64,000 nt of DNA, from the NCBI GenBank assembly GCA_028532985.1, contig JANCIK010000010.1:1612001-1676000 (forward strand), given 5' to 3'. The position numbers were made by a program, and so were the translations under genes. This document shows, piece after piece, positions 49,600 through 60,957 of the stretch. The notes under the pieces are model-generated. The model saw only the letters and a list, made by a program, of their open reading frames with translations. It was not told where the DNA came from and made no database searches. The first letter of the stretch is position 1; every line of letters begins with the position of its first letter. The DNA is from Stropharia rugosoannulata. Taxonomy: Eukaryota > Basidiomycota > Agaricomycetes > Agaricales > Strophariaceae.

Positions 49600-50130
49600 T
49601 CCAATTGCTGCGAGTCCAGTAAACCGTAAGCAATACTAAATACTGACAGAATCACGATGAAATGACCGCAGGAACGTAAAGATGCTGCTGGTGATATCGG
49701 AGATGCAGGTGAAACTTGAAGCTTGAAGTGCAGTGTCAATTCGCTTGTTCCAGGCGGCTTTATTTAGCACAGAATTCATTTCACAGCCTTCATTGCTATG
49801 CATGATCCCTGCGAATCCTGAGTCTGCTGTACATAAAATACACCAATAGATTTGGCCGTTGCTCTGAGATGTACATTAGATAGAGCAACAGACTAACACC
49901 ACCTCGTAACCTAAAGCCGCTACAACTTAATAGAGCTGTTAGGACCATTGAATTATCTGGCAATTTATCCTATCACACTGAGTCCCGCAGTGTGCAGTAA
50001 GGTTGCCCAGCATAATGCTAACACAATGATACTCAAAAAATTGCCTACTACACAGTATCAACGGCCCTCCGATAACGCGAACTTCTGATAAACCTACGCA
50101 AGTAAACAGGTTATTGGTCCCACTCTTCAG
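49600..50130. other. Intergenic
   Basis: It contains the promoter of the membrane-protein gene and the 3' flank of PARP-like copy 1. A CTTGAAGCTTGAAG element lies at 49715-49728. Confidence 0.45.
49715..49728. repeat. CTTGAAGCTTGAAG element
   Basis: The same 13-14 nt core (TTCAAGCTTCAAG in the other orientation) occurs at 56652-56672 and 62946-62958, always between genes in or at the edge of the PARP-like block. Its role is unknown. Confidence 0.5.
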
Positions 50131-51876
50131 TCAGAAGGTAATCAGAAAAACTGGGCGAATAGCGTCGTCTGAGTATACAATGGTCTCATTCATAGGATCA
50201 TTTTGGCTGGGAAAAACAACCTGGGGATTCACTGCTTAGCAAAATGATGCTTCGTCTGATCATGACAATGCGGCTTACCGAATTAAATCCAGTGGGACAT
50301 GAGGTGACCGCTCGCCAGGAGTTAGCTGTGTGTACGTTGCCAAGGACGACTTTTGTCAAGAGCATAACACCCGCTGAATAGCCAAACGCTCTTGTTTCTG
50401 TGTAAATACCGTGATATAATGGGCGAGAATCATGGGAACGTACTTGCTAGATGATGATGAAGTGTAAATCCCAGGTCCAAATCTTCATAACAGCAATCAC
50501 ATAAGTAAATAAATAGCCAAAATATTCCATACGGCCTACCCGCCAGATGCGTTGGCCAGACTTGTCTTGAAGGATGTCCGTAGAATAGAACATATTGCAC
50601 AAGTCGTGCTCGAGCACAACTGAGTAGTACTTGTGCCAAGTTGACAAACCCTTTTTGTTCCATGGTAGCGGAACACTTCGTTTCCAATAAAATTTCTTTT
50701 TTGATAGTAGGAGTAATAAATAAGTATGAACACCGTCAATACAGCTAAATGAGCGTACTTGTACTTGTCGTAGGGCTGTAAAAAAGCTGCACCCTCGATT
50801 ATTTTGAAAACCTTTCTGATCGTGGGTGGACTACTACCGGATTTCCATGAGCTTTTAAACCTGTTTGATACTTCAAGGTGCAGTCATTATATCAAAATAG
50901 ATACAACCTTGGTGAATTGGCTAGTAGCTCACCAAACTCATATGTCGCATGGCCAGCAGGTGCCTCAAGAATGCGAGGTGTAGATTTTGTGGCAATTTGT
51001 TTGCATGATTTACCGCACAAGTGATACGCCTTGAATTTCGGCCTGCTTTTGCAAAGGAGGCAGGCAACCTTTGCACTATCAATACATTTTTGGCTGCATT
51101 GATCGCTGCCAGAAGACTTCGGTCGCCGATGACAGTACTGTGTTGATTTGATGATAGTGGATGTTAGGCTAAGGGACTCGAAGTGCTAAGTGGCTTACAT
51201 TACACATATTTGGGTTCGCGGAACCACTGTTACAGAGTTTCTCGGCACAGACGAGTCCACAAGTTACGAAACGGCCATCACGACAAAGGTTGACTATGCA
51301 CACCTGAATATTATGTAAGTCCCATCAAAACATGGGCGCTTAAGTGACAATCGATAATGTATGTACCCACCACACATGGTGCAGGCTTGACTCTCTGGTC
51401 AGTCTGGGATTTCCGAGTGTCCTTGGGTCTACTAATTGTCATTTTTTCCAGAGTTTGATCAAGCTCGTCGGTAGCGCCCCTGCCAGATGCAGCTTGCGCA
51501 TCCTGTGCACCGGCGGGTGCTCCGGACAAAGGCTGGCGTCGCCGAGAGGTAGTGAGAATCGCTCATACAGCCACCAGAGAGTTAATGAGATACTAACCTG
51601 AGTCGTCAGCATCCGCTGAAGTACTGCGGCGCATCTCATTCCACATGTAGGATAACTTCGTCCATTCTTTGAATATGGAGGCTTTGCTTGACAGACCTGC
51701 ATGTATATGTTATTACCGTGTCTGGAGTCGAGTTGGGCACTGACTATGCAAGTATTGATTCCAGGGTAGTATAGCTGCGTAGGAGCTATGTTATTCTCGC
51801 TTATGTCATTGTCGGCGTCGTCTCCATAAAAGTCGGAATGTTCGTCTATGACTCTCGAAGGTGCTTTTGTGTTCAT
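50131..51876 (-). CDS. Cys-rich PARP-like ADP-ribosyltransferase, copy 1
   Basis: Exons are 51876-51745, 51696-51598, 51532-51371, 51303-51199, 51137-50933, 50870-50759, 50695-50540, 50482-50448, 50397-50279 and 50220-50131. They give 404 residues if the eighth exon ends at a GC donor (A|GCAAGT). With the GT donor four bases further on, the frame breaks. The N-terminus is acidic. Four Cys-rich repeats follow (CQAKPPYSKNGRSYPTCG, CRDGRFVTCGLVCAEKLC, CHRRPK, CKSRPKFKAYHLCGKSC), nearly one per exon. The C-terminus is a PARP-type transferase with His in FRYHGTKR, Tyr in FGPGIYTSS and Glu in NETIVYSDDAIRP, an H-Y-E triad. Active enzymes transfer ADP-ribose from NAD+ to targets. Either a GC-AG intron or a frameshift must be assumed. 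Confidence 0.8.
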
Positions 51877-52235
51877 TGCGCAGAAAAATCCGATGCAGAA
51901 ACGACAGTGCGGTGACGGTCGAGTATCGAATGCAGCCAACCTGATGGAAGTTTTATCAAACCTTCATATACCTTGTGGTCTTCTAGAAATGCCGTTGATT
52001 CCAATGCTTCCAGATAAGGCATGCCTCATGTACTAGGATTCAATTGCCTACTTTGGGCCTACAAATCCATATCAATCAAGGAAAGAGCTCGGGTTCAGGT
52101 TTAAATATTCATAGAGCGTGTGCATACCGACAACGAGAAAGAATATTTATATAACGCTAACCTGCATGCACAGATAATTCCTTCCAGTTTCAAGTCATTT
52201 TAATACTTGTTGGATAGATATAGTCCCAAGGTGTA
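51877..52235. other. Spacer between PARP-like copies 1 and 2
   Basis: About 360 nt that must hold the promoter of copy 1 and the 3' end of copy 2. No element was seen. Confidence 0.5.
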
Positions 52236-54038
52236 TCAAAAGGTGATCAGGAAGACAGGACGAATTGCATCGTCAGAGTACACAATAGTCTCGTTCAAAG
52301 TATCATTCTGTCGATTGAACACAACCTGAAGAGTATAAAATCAGTAGGTGCAAGTGCCATAGTCTTTATAAAGATTATACCGAGTTGAAGCCTGCTGGGC
52401 AGGACATGACCTCATTCCACCCATTAACGGTCCGCACATTTCCAAGGATTACCTTGGTTAACAGAATGGCGCCTGTGCCGTTCGAAGAGTAAGAGTAAGC
52501 TCTAGTACTGCTATCAGATAGTCAGCCATTAAAGACTACAAGTTGCGCACTTATTCGCTGCCGATGAAGAGTATATCCCGGGCCCGAACCTTGCAGGGGA
52601 GTGTTAGTAGTGGATAGTGAGACATGACTGGGAATCCGTTAGCTTACGCTCCCGTTGGATTAGCAAGACTAGTCTTAAACGAGGTTCTGAGAATGCAGCA
52701 AAGCGCACATGTTTGGCTAATACACAAATGATTAGTTGTTGTCCCCAGCTGGCATTGCCGGGTCGTTCCATGATAGCGGAAAACTTCGTTTCCAATGGTT
52801 TTCCTAAACCAATTACTTTATGTAGAAGATTGTGATTCAGCATTAAAGTAGGCGTACTTGTAAACATCATATGGTCTCAAGAACTCAGCGCTTTCAATTA
52901 TTTTGTATATTTTTTTGATTATAGGAAGCGGGGTTGAAGGAAATTTCCATGCATCTTTAAATTTGTTTGACACTGGAGAAATATTGGTTGATTAAATAAA
53001 GCTGGCTTCATGTTGGGACAGGCATGCGACTCACCAAATTCAAACGTTGCGTGACCTGGAGGGGCCTCAAGAATACGAGGTGTCGATTTAGTTGCAATTT
53101 GCTTGCATGTTTTGCCGCAAAGATGATAACGCTTGAATTTCGGCCGACTTTTGCAGAGCAAGCAGGCAACCTTCGCTTTGTCGATACACTCTTGGCCGCA
53201 TTGATCACTTCCACCAGCCTTTGGACGTCGATGGCAGTACTATTTATTTGCATGTGAGTTAAGAAGAGATGTAAAATAAAGAAAGGTCTTACAGTGCACA
53301 TTCTCGGGTTTGGTGATCCGTTATTAACCAGTTTTTCGGCACAATCTAGCCCACATGTCACAAAACGATTGTCATAGCATTGTTTCACATTGCACATCTG
53401 TTATCGAAAGCGTCAAAGCATGGTCAGTCCCATCGGATCTTGGGCGTCTATTTGATCGATAAGGCCACTTACCACGCATGGTGCCGTATTGGCTCTTCGT
53501 ACAATCTGCGGGCGCCTGGTGCTACCACTTGAAATTGACATGTTGTTGAAAACTTGAGTTAGATCGGCATTTGGAGAACGTTTAACAGTTGACGGCGACA
53601 CCGGATAGTGGCGGCCCCGGGGCTGACTCTGGCTTTGGGCTCGAATAAGAGGTATGGGATAACGTGAGGTGCTAGCAACCGGACGAGGTGGAGTCGATCC
53701 TGATGATGTATTCACCCGCTCAAGGATGGATGCACATTTCAATCCACAAGTGGGATATGCTTTGCCGTTCTTTGAGTATGGAGGATTTTTTTGACAAACC
53801 TGCATATATGCGTGAGTATTTCTCCATGTAGGTACTCCGCACGCACAATACAGGTATCGATGCCTGGGTAATACAATGGGGGAGGCGAATCCTCTAGTAG
53901 GTCGTCGTCCGCGTCGTCACCATAGAAGGCATCATTCTCTTCCCTGTCGCGAGGAGCTTCAGAGTATTCGTCGTCTTCATCGTAGCAGTTAACGGCACCG
54001 TCTGCATAAATGTCATCAAAGTGCGAGTCGGAGCTCAT
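52236..54038 (-). CDS. Cys-rich PARP-like ADP-ribosyltransferase, copy 2
   Basis: Nine exons, 54038-53847, 53799-53473, 53397-53293, 53239-53035, 52972-52858, 52803-52648, 52589-52551, 52510-52381 and 52325-52236, give 452 residues with every junction in phase and GT..AG. The architecture is the same as copy 1: an acidic N-terminus (FYGDDADDD), a Cys repeat CQKNPPYSKNGKAYPTCG, a disordered Arg/Ser/Pro linker, then CYDNRFVTCGLDCAEKL, CHRRPKAGG, and CKSRPKFKRYHLCGKTC followed by TPRILEAPPGHATFEF. The transferase domain keeps all three catalytic positions: His (FRYHGTTRQ), Tyr (FGPGIYSSS) and Glu (NETIVYSDD). This is the most complete, probably active member. It is divergent from copy 3 with 403 nt between starts. 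Confidence 0.87.
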
Positions 54039-54441
54039 TAGGGTGTTCCAGCGAGGACAATGGAGGGATGGGGTATCAAGGCGTCAGGTTAAAAGGATGC
54101 ATATGATCTCGAGTAGTATCCTGGGATCCCCTCATATGGGTATTACGAAAGAACACGCGTCAGAAAGGATTCCCGTGTACCTGGGCCTTGTAGTTGCCTC
54201 GCGGGTGAACTTGCGGTGAATGCCGAGCAGCGGCAATGGGCGCTTAATCCCCTACAGGTCATCTGGCCACGCCATATCGGATGGAGGAATCCCAACATCA
54301 ATGTGACATGATGGTGCACTGCGGAGAGCGTAGCCCTGTCAAAGTCATGTGTTCCCTGGTATTCATTGAGCGAGTGCTAAACTCTAGTATATCATCTTCG
54401 CTTGCAACGCTATCACGTCCCAATTGCAGTCCTTTATCGCA
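54039..54441. other. Divergent promoter between PARP-like copies 2 and 3
   Basis: A 403-nt region between two start codons of related genes, so a shared bidirectional promoter is likely. No clear binding motif was found. Confidence 0.45.
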
Positions 54442-56482
54442 ATGTCCAATCCTCCTAGATACTCTATGGCTGCAGGACAAGCACTTCCCGTCGCACAAAT
54501 GGACGACCAAATGGACATAGATGACATAGGCGATAGGATGAGCGAGATGTTCTTCGAGTGCACTGAGTCGGAGGAAGAGAGCCCTGGGCCTATACACTTG
54601 CCCTCTTCTCCGCCAATATCTTCTACACCTATCCCACCATTGCAGCCTGGCTTAGCTCCAGCTACTTACAGCTCGACACCTTACGGTCGCTCATCCAGCA
54701 ACGCATTTTCGTACCAAGATCAGCTTCAACATGCTTCCTCTATGACTCTTCAATCTAAACATCCTCTTTCTACCCAGGGTGCTGAAACAAACCAAAAGAG
54801 CCCGTCTGCTAATACGGCGGCGAGCTTACATCAAGATTACCCATATCCAGTGTCAGATCTTTCAACCCCTTCACCACCACCGCCATCGTATGCTAAAATT
54901 ACCATGGAATCTAACTTATGCATAGTAAGTGCCCTACGTATTATGCCGTGCATGAGAAGACTGATTAACCGCAATCTAGGTCTGCCAAAAGCGCCCGCCA
55001 TATCGCGATAACTTTCGGGCTTTCCCAACTTGCGGCAACACATGTGCGCGGAAGTACAGAGAAATGAAATCAAACGGAGGGGAATCGGCACCTCATGGAT
55101 ACAGCCTGAAATCGACGTCGCCAGGCCCGATCAAGATGTGTGTTGTATGTGTTACTTCTACATGGTCTATCATCAACACCGACTTTATGTCAGGTCTGCA
55201 AGGCTCGGCCAAGATACGAGAAGGGAGGGAAGGTATTCCCCACCTGCGGGCTCACATGCGCTGCGAAATTTAACCCTCAGGAGAGATGTGAGGTAATAGT
55301 GCTCTGATGAAATTGAATCTCATTGAAATCTCACTCTTTATTTTTTCCTTTATACGTGGGCAGGTCTGTCGAACGCGAGCGAAAGAAAGCAAAACGTCTC
55401 CGTATTGTGGCATCATTTGCCGGAAGAAGGCTGCAGCAATAGGTATTGATATTGGTATTTTGAATCTGAATAAACGATAATTCTTCGTTAACAGTCACCG
55501 CTGCGGCGGACGCGGCTACATGTACGACATGCTTGGTCTGCTGGAGAGCGAATCAGGCAGATAATGATATCGTTTGCTCGGCGTCATGCCGGGAAGTGAT
55601 AGCGTCGCAATCGCCTTACCTACTTGAAATACCCCGAGGACATGTCATGTTCAGGAAAGGTAGTATAATTATCATTAACTACTGGAATCCGAAATAATAA
55701 TCTTATATTCCTTTGTTATAGTCAATAATAGCTTTATGGATGCCTGGAAGGACACGAAATCTATCTGTCCACGCGTCAAGAAGATATACAAGATAAATGT
55801 GCCCGACGCCTATGTTGCAGAACATATGCAATACAAGTGTGTCAAATATTACCAGCTCTATAACTACTGATGATTAACTTAATGGAAGGACCAAGGTCGA
55901 AAACGAGGGTAACCTAATAAGAAGTAAAGCCAAGGAGCAACGCAGGTGGATTGGCATCACGAGGACCTGCGGTTTTGGTGACTCTGGGAACACAAAACCC
56001 TGTGGCACACGCACATGCCTACTGTGCTGCCTCCTCCGAAGGGCAGTCAACCCCGAATCATTCCCACACGGCCTTGTGTCCACAAAGCTTGCAGAAAGGC
56101 ATGAGCAGCTCGTTTTCCCCCCATAAAATCGTGCTAAATTGGCCTTGATTACCAGGGCGGTAGACAAATCGATTAGTAGGAAAAAGCCTCACAACTCGAA
56201 GGTTGTGTTACTCGCCGATATAGTACTCGGTACGGAAGCCGAACTCTCGATTAATGACGACCTCAAACTTCCTCAAGGAAGCCATTCGGTCAGTAAACTA
56301 ACAAAAAGCAACCCGTAGTCGATGGTCTGCTAATGCAAAGTGTAAATTAGATCAAGCTTATGAGCTATCGTACAGGTGCAATTTGGAGGACGTCTTTCTC
56401 TCGCGGAACAAGCCACTTCGAGGAATCTCTGGTGTTTGACGGAGTTGCTGTGATGCCCCAATATCTTCTTTTGTTTATGTGA
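54442..56482 (+). CDS. Cys-rich PARP-like protein, copy 3, probable pseudo-enzyme
   Basis: Exons are 54442-54924, 54980-55144, 55194-55292, 55364-55442, 55495-55659, 55722-55836, 55889-56098, 56156-56288 and 56351-56482, giving 526 residues. The N-terminus is longer and disordered (160 residues). Two close Cys repeats (CQKRPPYRDNFRAFPTCG and CKARPRYEKGGKVFPTCG) and two weaker ones follow. In the transferase region the His-Gly motif is replaced by WIGITR, and the GIY motif aligns with GLV; the last strand keeps Glu (FEESLVF). It is therefore expected to bind rather than transfer. One intron (56099-56155) has a GC donor (AG|GCATGA). Reading through it would hit a TAA, and splicing it restores homology on both sides. 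Confidence 0.75.
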
Positions 56483-57122
56483 TCGGATTGTAACCAATCA
56501 AGATCTTACTACATGGCTCAAGTGTGGCTCCATTTTTGAGTTGATAATACCGACTAGGTTTTTAGTTGTACAAGTCATAAATGTACTCGTAGTGTGTGTA
56601 TAGACTCGTTCCTAAATGCTACTTGAAACGCGTGAGTATTCAAATATTCAGGCTTCAAGCTTCAAGCTTCAAGAGTGATCCAAAGGAAGTTGTCCTTCTT
56701 TACCGGCACAATACCGTTGTGTTACCGTTGTGTCGCGAGGTCAGAGCAACACTAAGTAAATAGAAATGCTTCCAGAACCCATAAATTTGCTATCATGTCG
56801 ATCTACCTTACCAATTAAGTATGCTTGCACGATAAGCTAATTATTTCCCAATATTGGCCTGTCCTTCAACGAATTTGTTTAAGGAAGTGTCATCTGATAA
56901 GCACCGACCCTGGGCCTGAGGCCTTGAGGACTGATCAGTGTCTTGGGATAATCTTCCCTACAAGATATACTCACGCCTGTCCTCGCCTGTCAAAGAACGG
57001 ATTCATGATGTGTAGATAGGGTCTCAAAAGCTCGTCCAGAAGGTATCCTAGGATTTGTGATTTAGCACCTGCACATCTCATGCAGTACTCCGTCCAACAC
57101 ATTCCTTCCGCCTCTGTGCGTG
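56483..57122. other. Intergenic between PARP-like copy 3 and PARG-like gene
   Basis: A 640-nt region with three direct GCTTCAA units at 56652-56672. No gene was recognised. Confidence 0.45.
56652..56672. repeat. Three tandem GCTTCAA heptamers
   Basis: GCTTCAA is repeated three times without a gap and contains the TTCAAGCTTCAAG core also seen at 49.7 and 62.9 kb. It could be a binding site for a common regulator or a chance simple repeat. Confidence 0.55.
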
Positions 57123-58298
57123 ATGCCGACGACGCCGTTGCTAGAATCGTTGACTGAAATCGCTACAATACCCGCGCTGCTTGGGTCTGGATTAGTAGCA
57201 ACCATTATGACTGGGAGCTCGGAGTCCTCGCCATCGTTTCCAAAACGAAACGACGCTAATGCAATCGACAACGAAGATAATCCTCGCCAGTCGAGGTCAA
57301 CCCCCGTGGCACAGTCATCTAGCACGCGATATACCGAGGAGCGGCGAGCCATTTTGAAGGAGATCGCAGAAGAAACCTTGCGCGCAATGAAGAAAGGGCA
57401 CTATTTGTACAAAGGAGTAGAGTACGATTTGAGCGAAGCGATAACAAGGTCGAGGGAGTACACCAAGTACTACCCTCCCGACGATGTCGGCGCAGCTTTA
57501 TGGACTTCGACGCAGGCAGCCTCTTCGCCCCGGAAAAATAGCATCGTCAATAGCCCACCAGTGCATGTGTCTGTGCTACAGATATCGACATTGGACGCTG
57601 CCCGCCTGCTGGAGGGCGTAAATAAACAGCAAGACATCCCCCGTGGACGCACAGGCGTGCTGAATTTCGCATCAGCTACGCAACCCGGCGGAGGGTTCAA
57701 GAACGGCGCCGAAGCACAGGAAGAGTCCATCGCTCGCGCGTCGACGCTATTCCCGGCGCTTATGACCGACGAGGCAAACAGGTTTTACAGTCTTCACCGT
57801 GAGATGGAGCACCACAAACCACCTCGGCCGTTCTACACACATGCAATCGTGTACTCGCCCGACGTGCGCGTGTTCAGAGACGACGATGGCGTGTGGACGT
57901 ACCCGTTCGATGTGGACGTGTTGAGCTGCGCGGCGGTTAACGCCGGCGAGGTGCGCAAGAATGTACATGGACCTGCTGTCTCCGGCCTCGAGGTCGAAAT
58001 TGAACAAGAAATGAACGAGCGCATGGGTCGCATTTTGCGTGTCTTCGAGCATTATGAAGTGCGCAATCTCGTTCTAGGAACGTTTGGCACAGGGGTGTTC
58101 CGCAACAATGTCGATGTCGTTGCACGGGTCTGGGCGCATCTCCTCGTCTTTCCCGATGCGCGCTTCAAGCACTCGTTCGACCGCATCATCTTCGCTATCA
58201 CCGGCGACGAGACGTACGCGGTATTCCAGAACGCTTTCGAGGCGTGGAGCCAGAAGAAAGGAACCGGGTCGAGCGTTGGCAACCTTATCCAATTTTGA
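57123..58298 (+). CDS. Microbial-type poly(ADP-ribose) glycohydrolase-like protein (TIGR02452)
   Basis: A single exon encodes 391 residues. Members of this macrodomain-derived family remove ADP-ribose chains from proteins. The region from about residue 80 to 380 has the family order: RAILKEIAEETLRAMKKGHY, a variable stretch, VSVLQISTLDAARLL, LNFASATQPGGGF, the loop GGG-x7-QEES (residues 189-202), SIARASTLFPAL, FYTHAIVYSPDVRVFRDDD, a strand with VDVLSCAAVNAGEV, and NLVLGTFGTGVFRNN. Both Glu of the catalytic loop are present, unlike the paralogue at 19.2 kb. It lies between PARP-like copies 3 and 4 on the same strand. The chosen start is ATG 57123; a later ATG (MTGSSESS) is possible. Confidence 0.9.
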   Translation: MPTTPLLESLTEIATIPALLGSGLVATIMTGSSESSPSFPKRNDANAIDNEDNPRQSRSTPVAQSSSTRYTEERRAILKEIAEETLRAMKKGHYLYKGVEYDLSEAITRSREYTKYYPPDDVGAALWTSTQAASSPRKNSIVNSPPVHVSVLQISTLDAARLLEGVNKQQDIPRGRTGVLNFASATQPGGGFKNGAEAQEESIARASTLFPALMTDEANRFYSLHREMEHHKPPRPFYTHAIVYSPDVRVFRDDDGVWTYPFDVDVLSCAAVNAGEVRKNVHGPAVSGLEVEIEQEMNERMGRILRVFEHYEVRNLVLGTFGTGVFRNNVDVVARVWAHLLVFPDARFKHSFDRIIFAITGDETYAVFQNAFEAWSQKKGTGSSVGNLIQF

Positions 58299-58522
58299 AA
58301 TATGGTCAGTGCTGATAAGTGTAATTTAGGAGTGTACGATAATGATAGTAGTGATAAATTGGAAGAGATTGCGAAACGCGGTGTGCGCTGATAAACAAAG
58401 GCGGAGCACTGCACATCTGCCGGACCGGAGCTTGCGACACGTGCCAATATTTGGCCGAGCCAAACAGAGTGAGTATTTAAAGATCAAAAAAAAACTGGAA
58501 CCGACTGGCATTCAGCCCAAGC

Positions 58523-60446
58523 ATGCCTGCGGACGGAACTACCTATCTCGACCCCAAATTCGCTCTTGAACACCTCAAGACTTACAGTCGTAAAGATGGC
58601 CTTGCCGTCACAGATCTTATGGACTCTACTGTCCACGGAGGGCTAACCTATAACGACTTCCTCCTCCTTCCAGGAAAAATCGACTTCCCGGCTTCAGATG
58701 TTATCACCGAGAGCCGCATCACTCGCAATGTCGTCCTCAAGACCCCATTCATGAGTAGCCCGATGGACACCGTCACCGAGAGCAACATGGCCATCGCCAT
58801 GGCTGTGAGTCGTCTTTTCACTGGGATCAAAGATGACTAATTGACCGCGTCCTCAGCTTCTGGGAGGTATTGGTGTCATTCATCATAACCAGTCGGCGGA
58901 GTCGCAGGCCGCTATGGTGCGTGCCGTCAAGCGCCACGAGAATGGCTTTATCTCAGACCCGGTCGTCCTATCTCCCAACCATCTCGTCGAAGATGTCCTC
59001 GACATCAAGGCGCGATTGGGCTTCTGTGGCATTCCCATCACAGGTTCGTATTGATTTCATATCTCTCATTATCTGATGAGTATACAACCTTCGTTCTACC
59101 GCATTAACGCGATTAAGTTTGCGTGGCTTGGGGATAACTTTTATAATTACACCTCTGATTTTTTTCATTGCCATCGCATTTTGTGCTTCTTGCTCACGAT
59201 GGCTAATTTTAGATACTGGCGTCGTTGGCGGTAAACTTGTCGGAATCGTCACTGCTCGCGACATTCAGTTCCGTGACCCTATGGTTCCCCTTTCTCAGGT
59301 CATGACAACGGACCTTGTTACTGCCCAGCAAGGTATCACCCTTTCCGAGGCCAACGACATTCTCCGGGACTCGAAGAAGGGCAAACTTCCCATCGTCAAC
59401 TCTTCTGGCGAACTCATTTCACTCCTCGCCCGCTCGGATCTTCTTAAGAACCAATCTTATCCCCTTGCATCTAAAAATCCTCAGAGCAAGCAGCTCTACG
59501 CGGCTGCTGCTGTCGGCACTCGTCCTTCCGACCGCGAACGTCTCTCTCTCCTTGTAAATGCCGGCCTCGACATCGTCATCCTCGATTCGTCACAAGGAAA
59601 CTCGGTCTATCAGATGGAGATGATTCAATGGATTAAGGCCAACTTCCCCAAGCTTGAAGTAATTGCAGGCAACGTCGTCACCCGCGAGCAGGCCGCATCA
59701 CTCATTGCTGCCGGTGCGGACGGCCTCCGCGTAGGCATGGGCTCCGGTTCCATCTGCATTACCCAAGAGGTCATGGCTGTCGGTCGTCCTCAAGCTACTG
59801 CCGTGTACGCCGTTGCTGAGTTCGCCAACAAGTTTGGCGTCCCCGTTATTGCTGATGGCGGCATTGGCAATGTCGGTCACATAGTCAAGGCGCTTTCTCT
59901 TGGTGCGGGTGGCGTGATGATGGGCGGTTTGCTTGCTGGGACTGAGGAGGCTCCGGGAGAGTACTTCTACCACGAAGGGAAGCGTGTCAAGGCATACCGC
60001 GGCATGGGTAGTCTTGAGGCGATGGAACAAGGCCAGGCAGCCAAGTCGGGAGGTGCAAAGGCGGGCAAATACCCTGTTCCCAAGAAACCCGCGACTGTGG
60101 AGAACGCTGCGACTTCGCGATACTTTTCGGAGAGTAGTGCGGTGAAAGTCGCGCAGGGTGTTTCTGGTGACGTGCAGGACAAGGGAAGCGTCAAGGCATT
60201 CCTGCCCTACCTGCACGTCGGTGTGCAACACTCGCTGCAGGACATCGGAGTCCGCAGCATCTCTGAGCTCAGGAAGGGCGTCGCGGAGGGCGTCGTGCGC
60301 TTCGAGCTCAGGACGGCCAGCGCGCAGGTCGAGGGTGGTGTGCATGGGTTGAATTCGTACGTATACCTTCTATTCGGCGATTTGAAATCTTGTTGATTGT
60401 TGTTGTTTCTTCTCTCTTCAGGTATACCAAGCGCCTGTTCGCTTAA
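58523..60446 (+). CDS. Inosine-5'-monophosphate dehydrogenase
   Basis: IMPDH oxidises IMP to XMP with NAD+, the rate-limiting step of guanine nucleotide synthesis in the cytosol. Four exons, 58523-58804, 58857-59043, 59213-60356 and 60422-60446, give 545 residues, near the usual length. The barrel begins with [17 protein letters not shown] and [13 protein letters not shown]. The CBS pair is inserted after [10 protein letters not shown] ([45 protein letters not shown]). Substrate motifs are [23 protein letters not shown] with the catalytic Cys, and [17 protein letters not shown]. The flap region and the C-terminal SYTKRLFA follow. The last exon of 25 nt completes the end. It is expected to be constitutive. 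Confidence 0.96.
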
Positions 60447-60957
60447 ATGCTTTCATGGATGAGGTTGCGGGTGGTGGTGAGGGTCAGTTGCTGTATCTAC
60501 TTGTGTACGACTTTCATCTTAACAGATGCTCTTGATTACTGTATACTTTCTGGTCTGATGTGAAAATGTATATCTACGACGACAAAATCTATCGATGTAT
60601 TACGACAATTATAGTGGTAAAGCCAAGCGGATGTTATACTCGTGATATAAGTTGCCCTTGGAACGAAAACACGGGTGACGTTGTTGATGTGCCTGGCTAG
60701 CGCTAGGTTTAGTTCAGTGAGTCGCATTGTAATGATTACATAGACGAAAATATTCTTTTGTTAAGATATTCACTTATAGGTTTTTTTGAGACCACTCGGA
60801 CGGTGCCGGTGATTCATGAGAATGGCAATCGCCTGAGAATGCGTCGGTCCGGGCGCTTTCAGAAGCTCCTGTTGGGTTGAAGCGACTAAACACCCTTTAA
60901 CTCTCAACTACTGTCACTCACCTTGTTTCTTCGTTGCTTCAAGCAAACTCGTCGGAT
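60447..60957. other. Intergenic
   Basis: 3' flank of IMPDH and promoter of PARP-like copy 4. No gene, repeat or RNA was recognised. Confidence 0.5.

Noticed and set aside
56099..56155. In-frame TAA in PARP-like copy 3 as evidence for a pseudogene
   Set aside because: Removing 56099-56155 as a GC-AG intron restores phase and paralogue homology on both sides, so an intact gene is the better reading, pending transcript data.
56351..56482. Frameshift in the last exon of PARP-like copy 3
   Set aside because: Starting the exon at the acceptor before 56351 instead of a later one keeps a single frame to the stop and retains the FEESLVF strand.
58523..60446. IMPDH as a functional part of the ADP-ribosylation cluster because both use NAD+
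   Set aside because: It is a universal housekeeping enzyme and the shared cofactor is not evidence of linkage.
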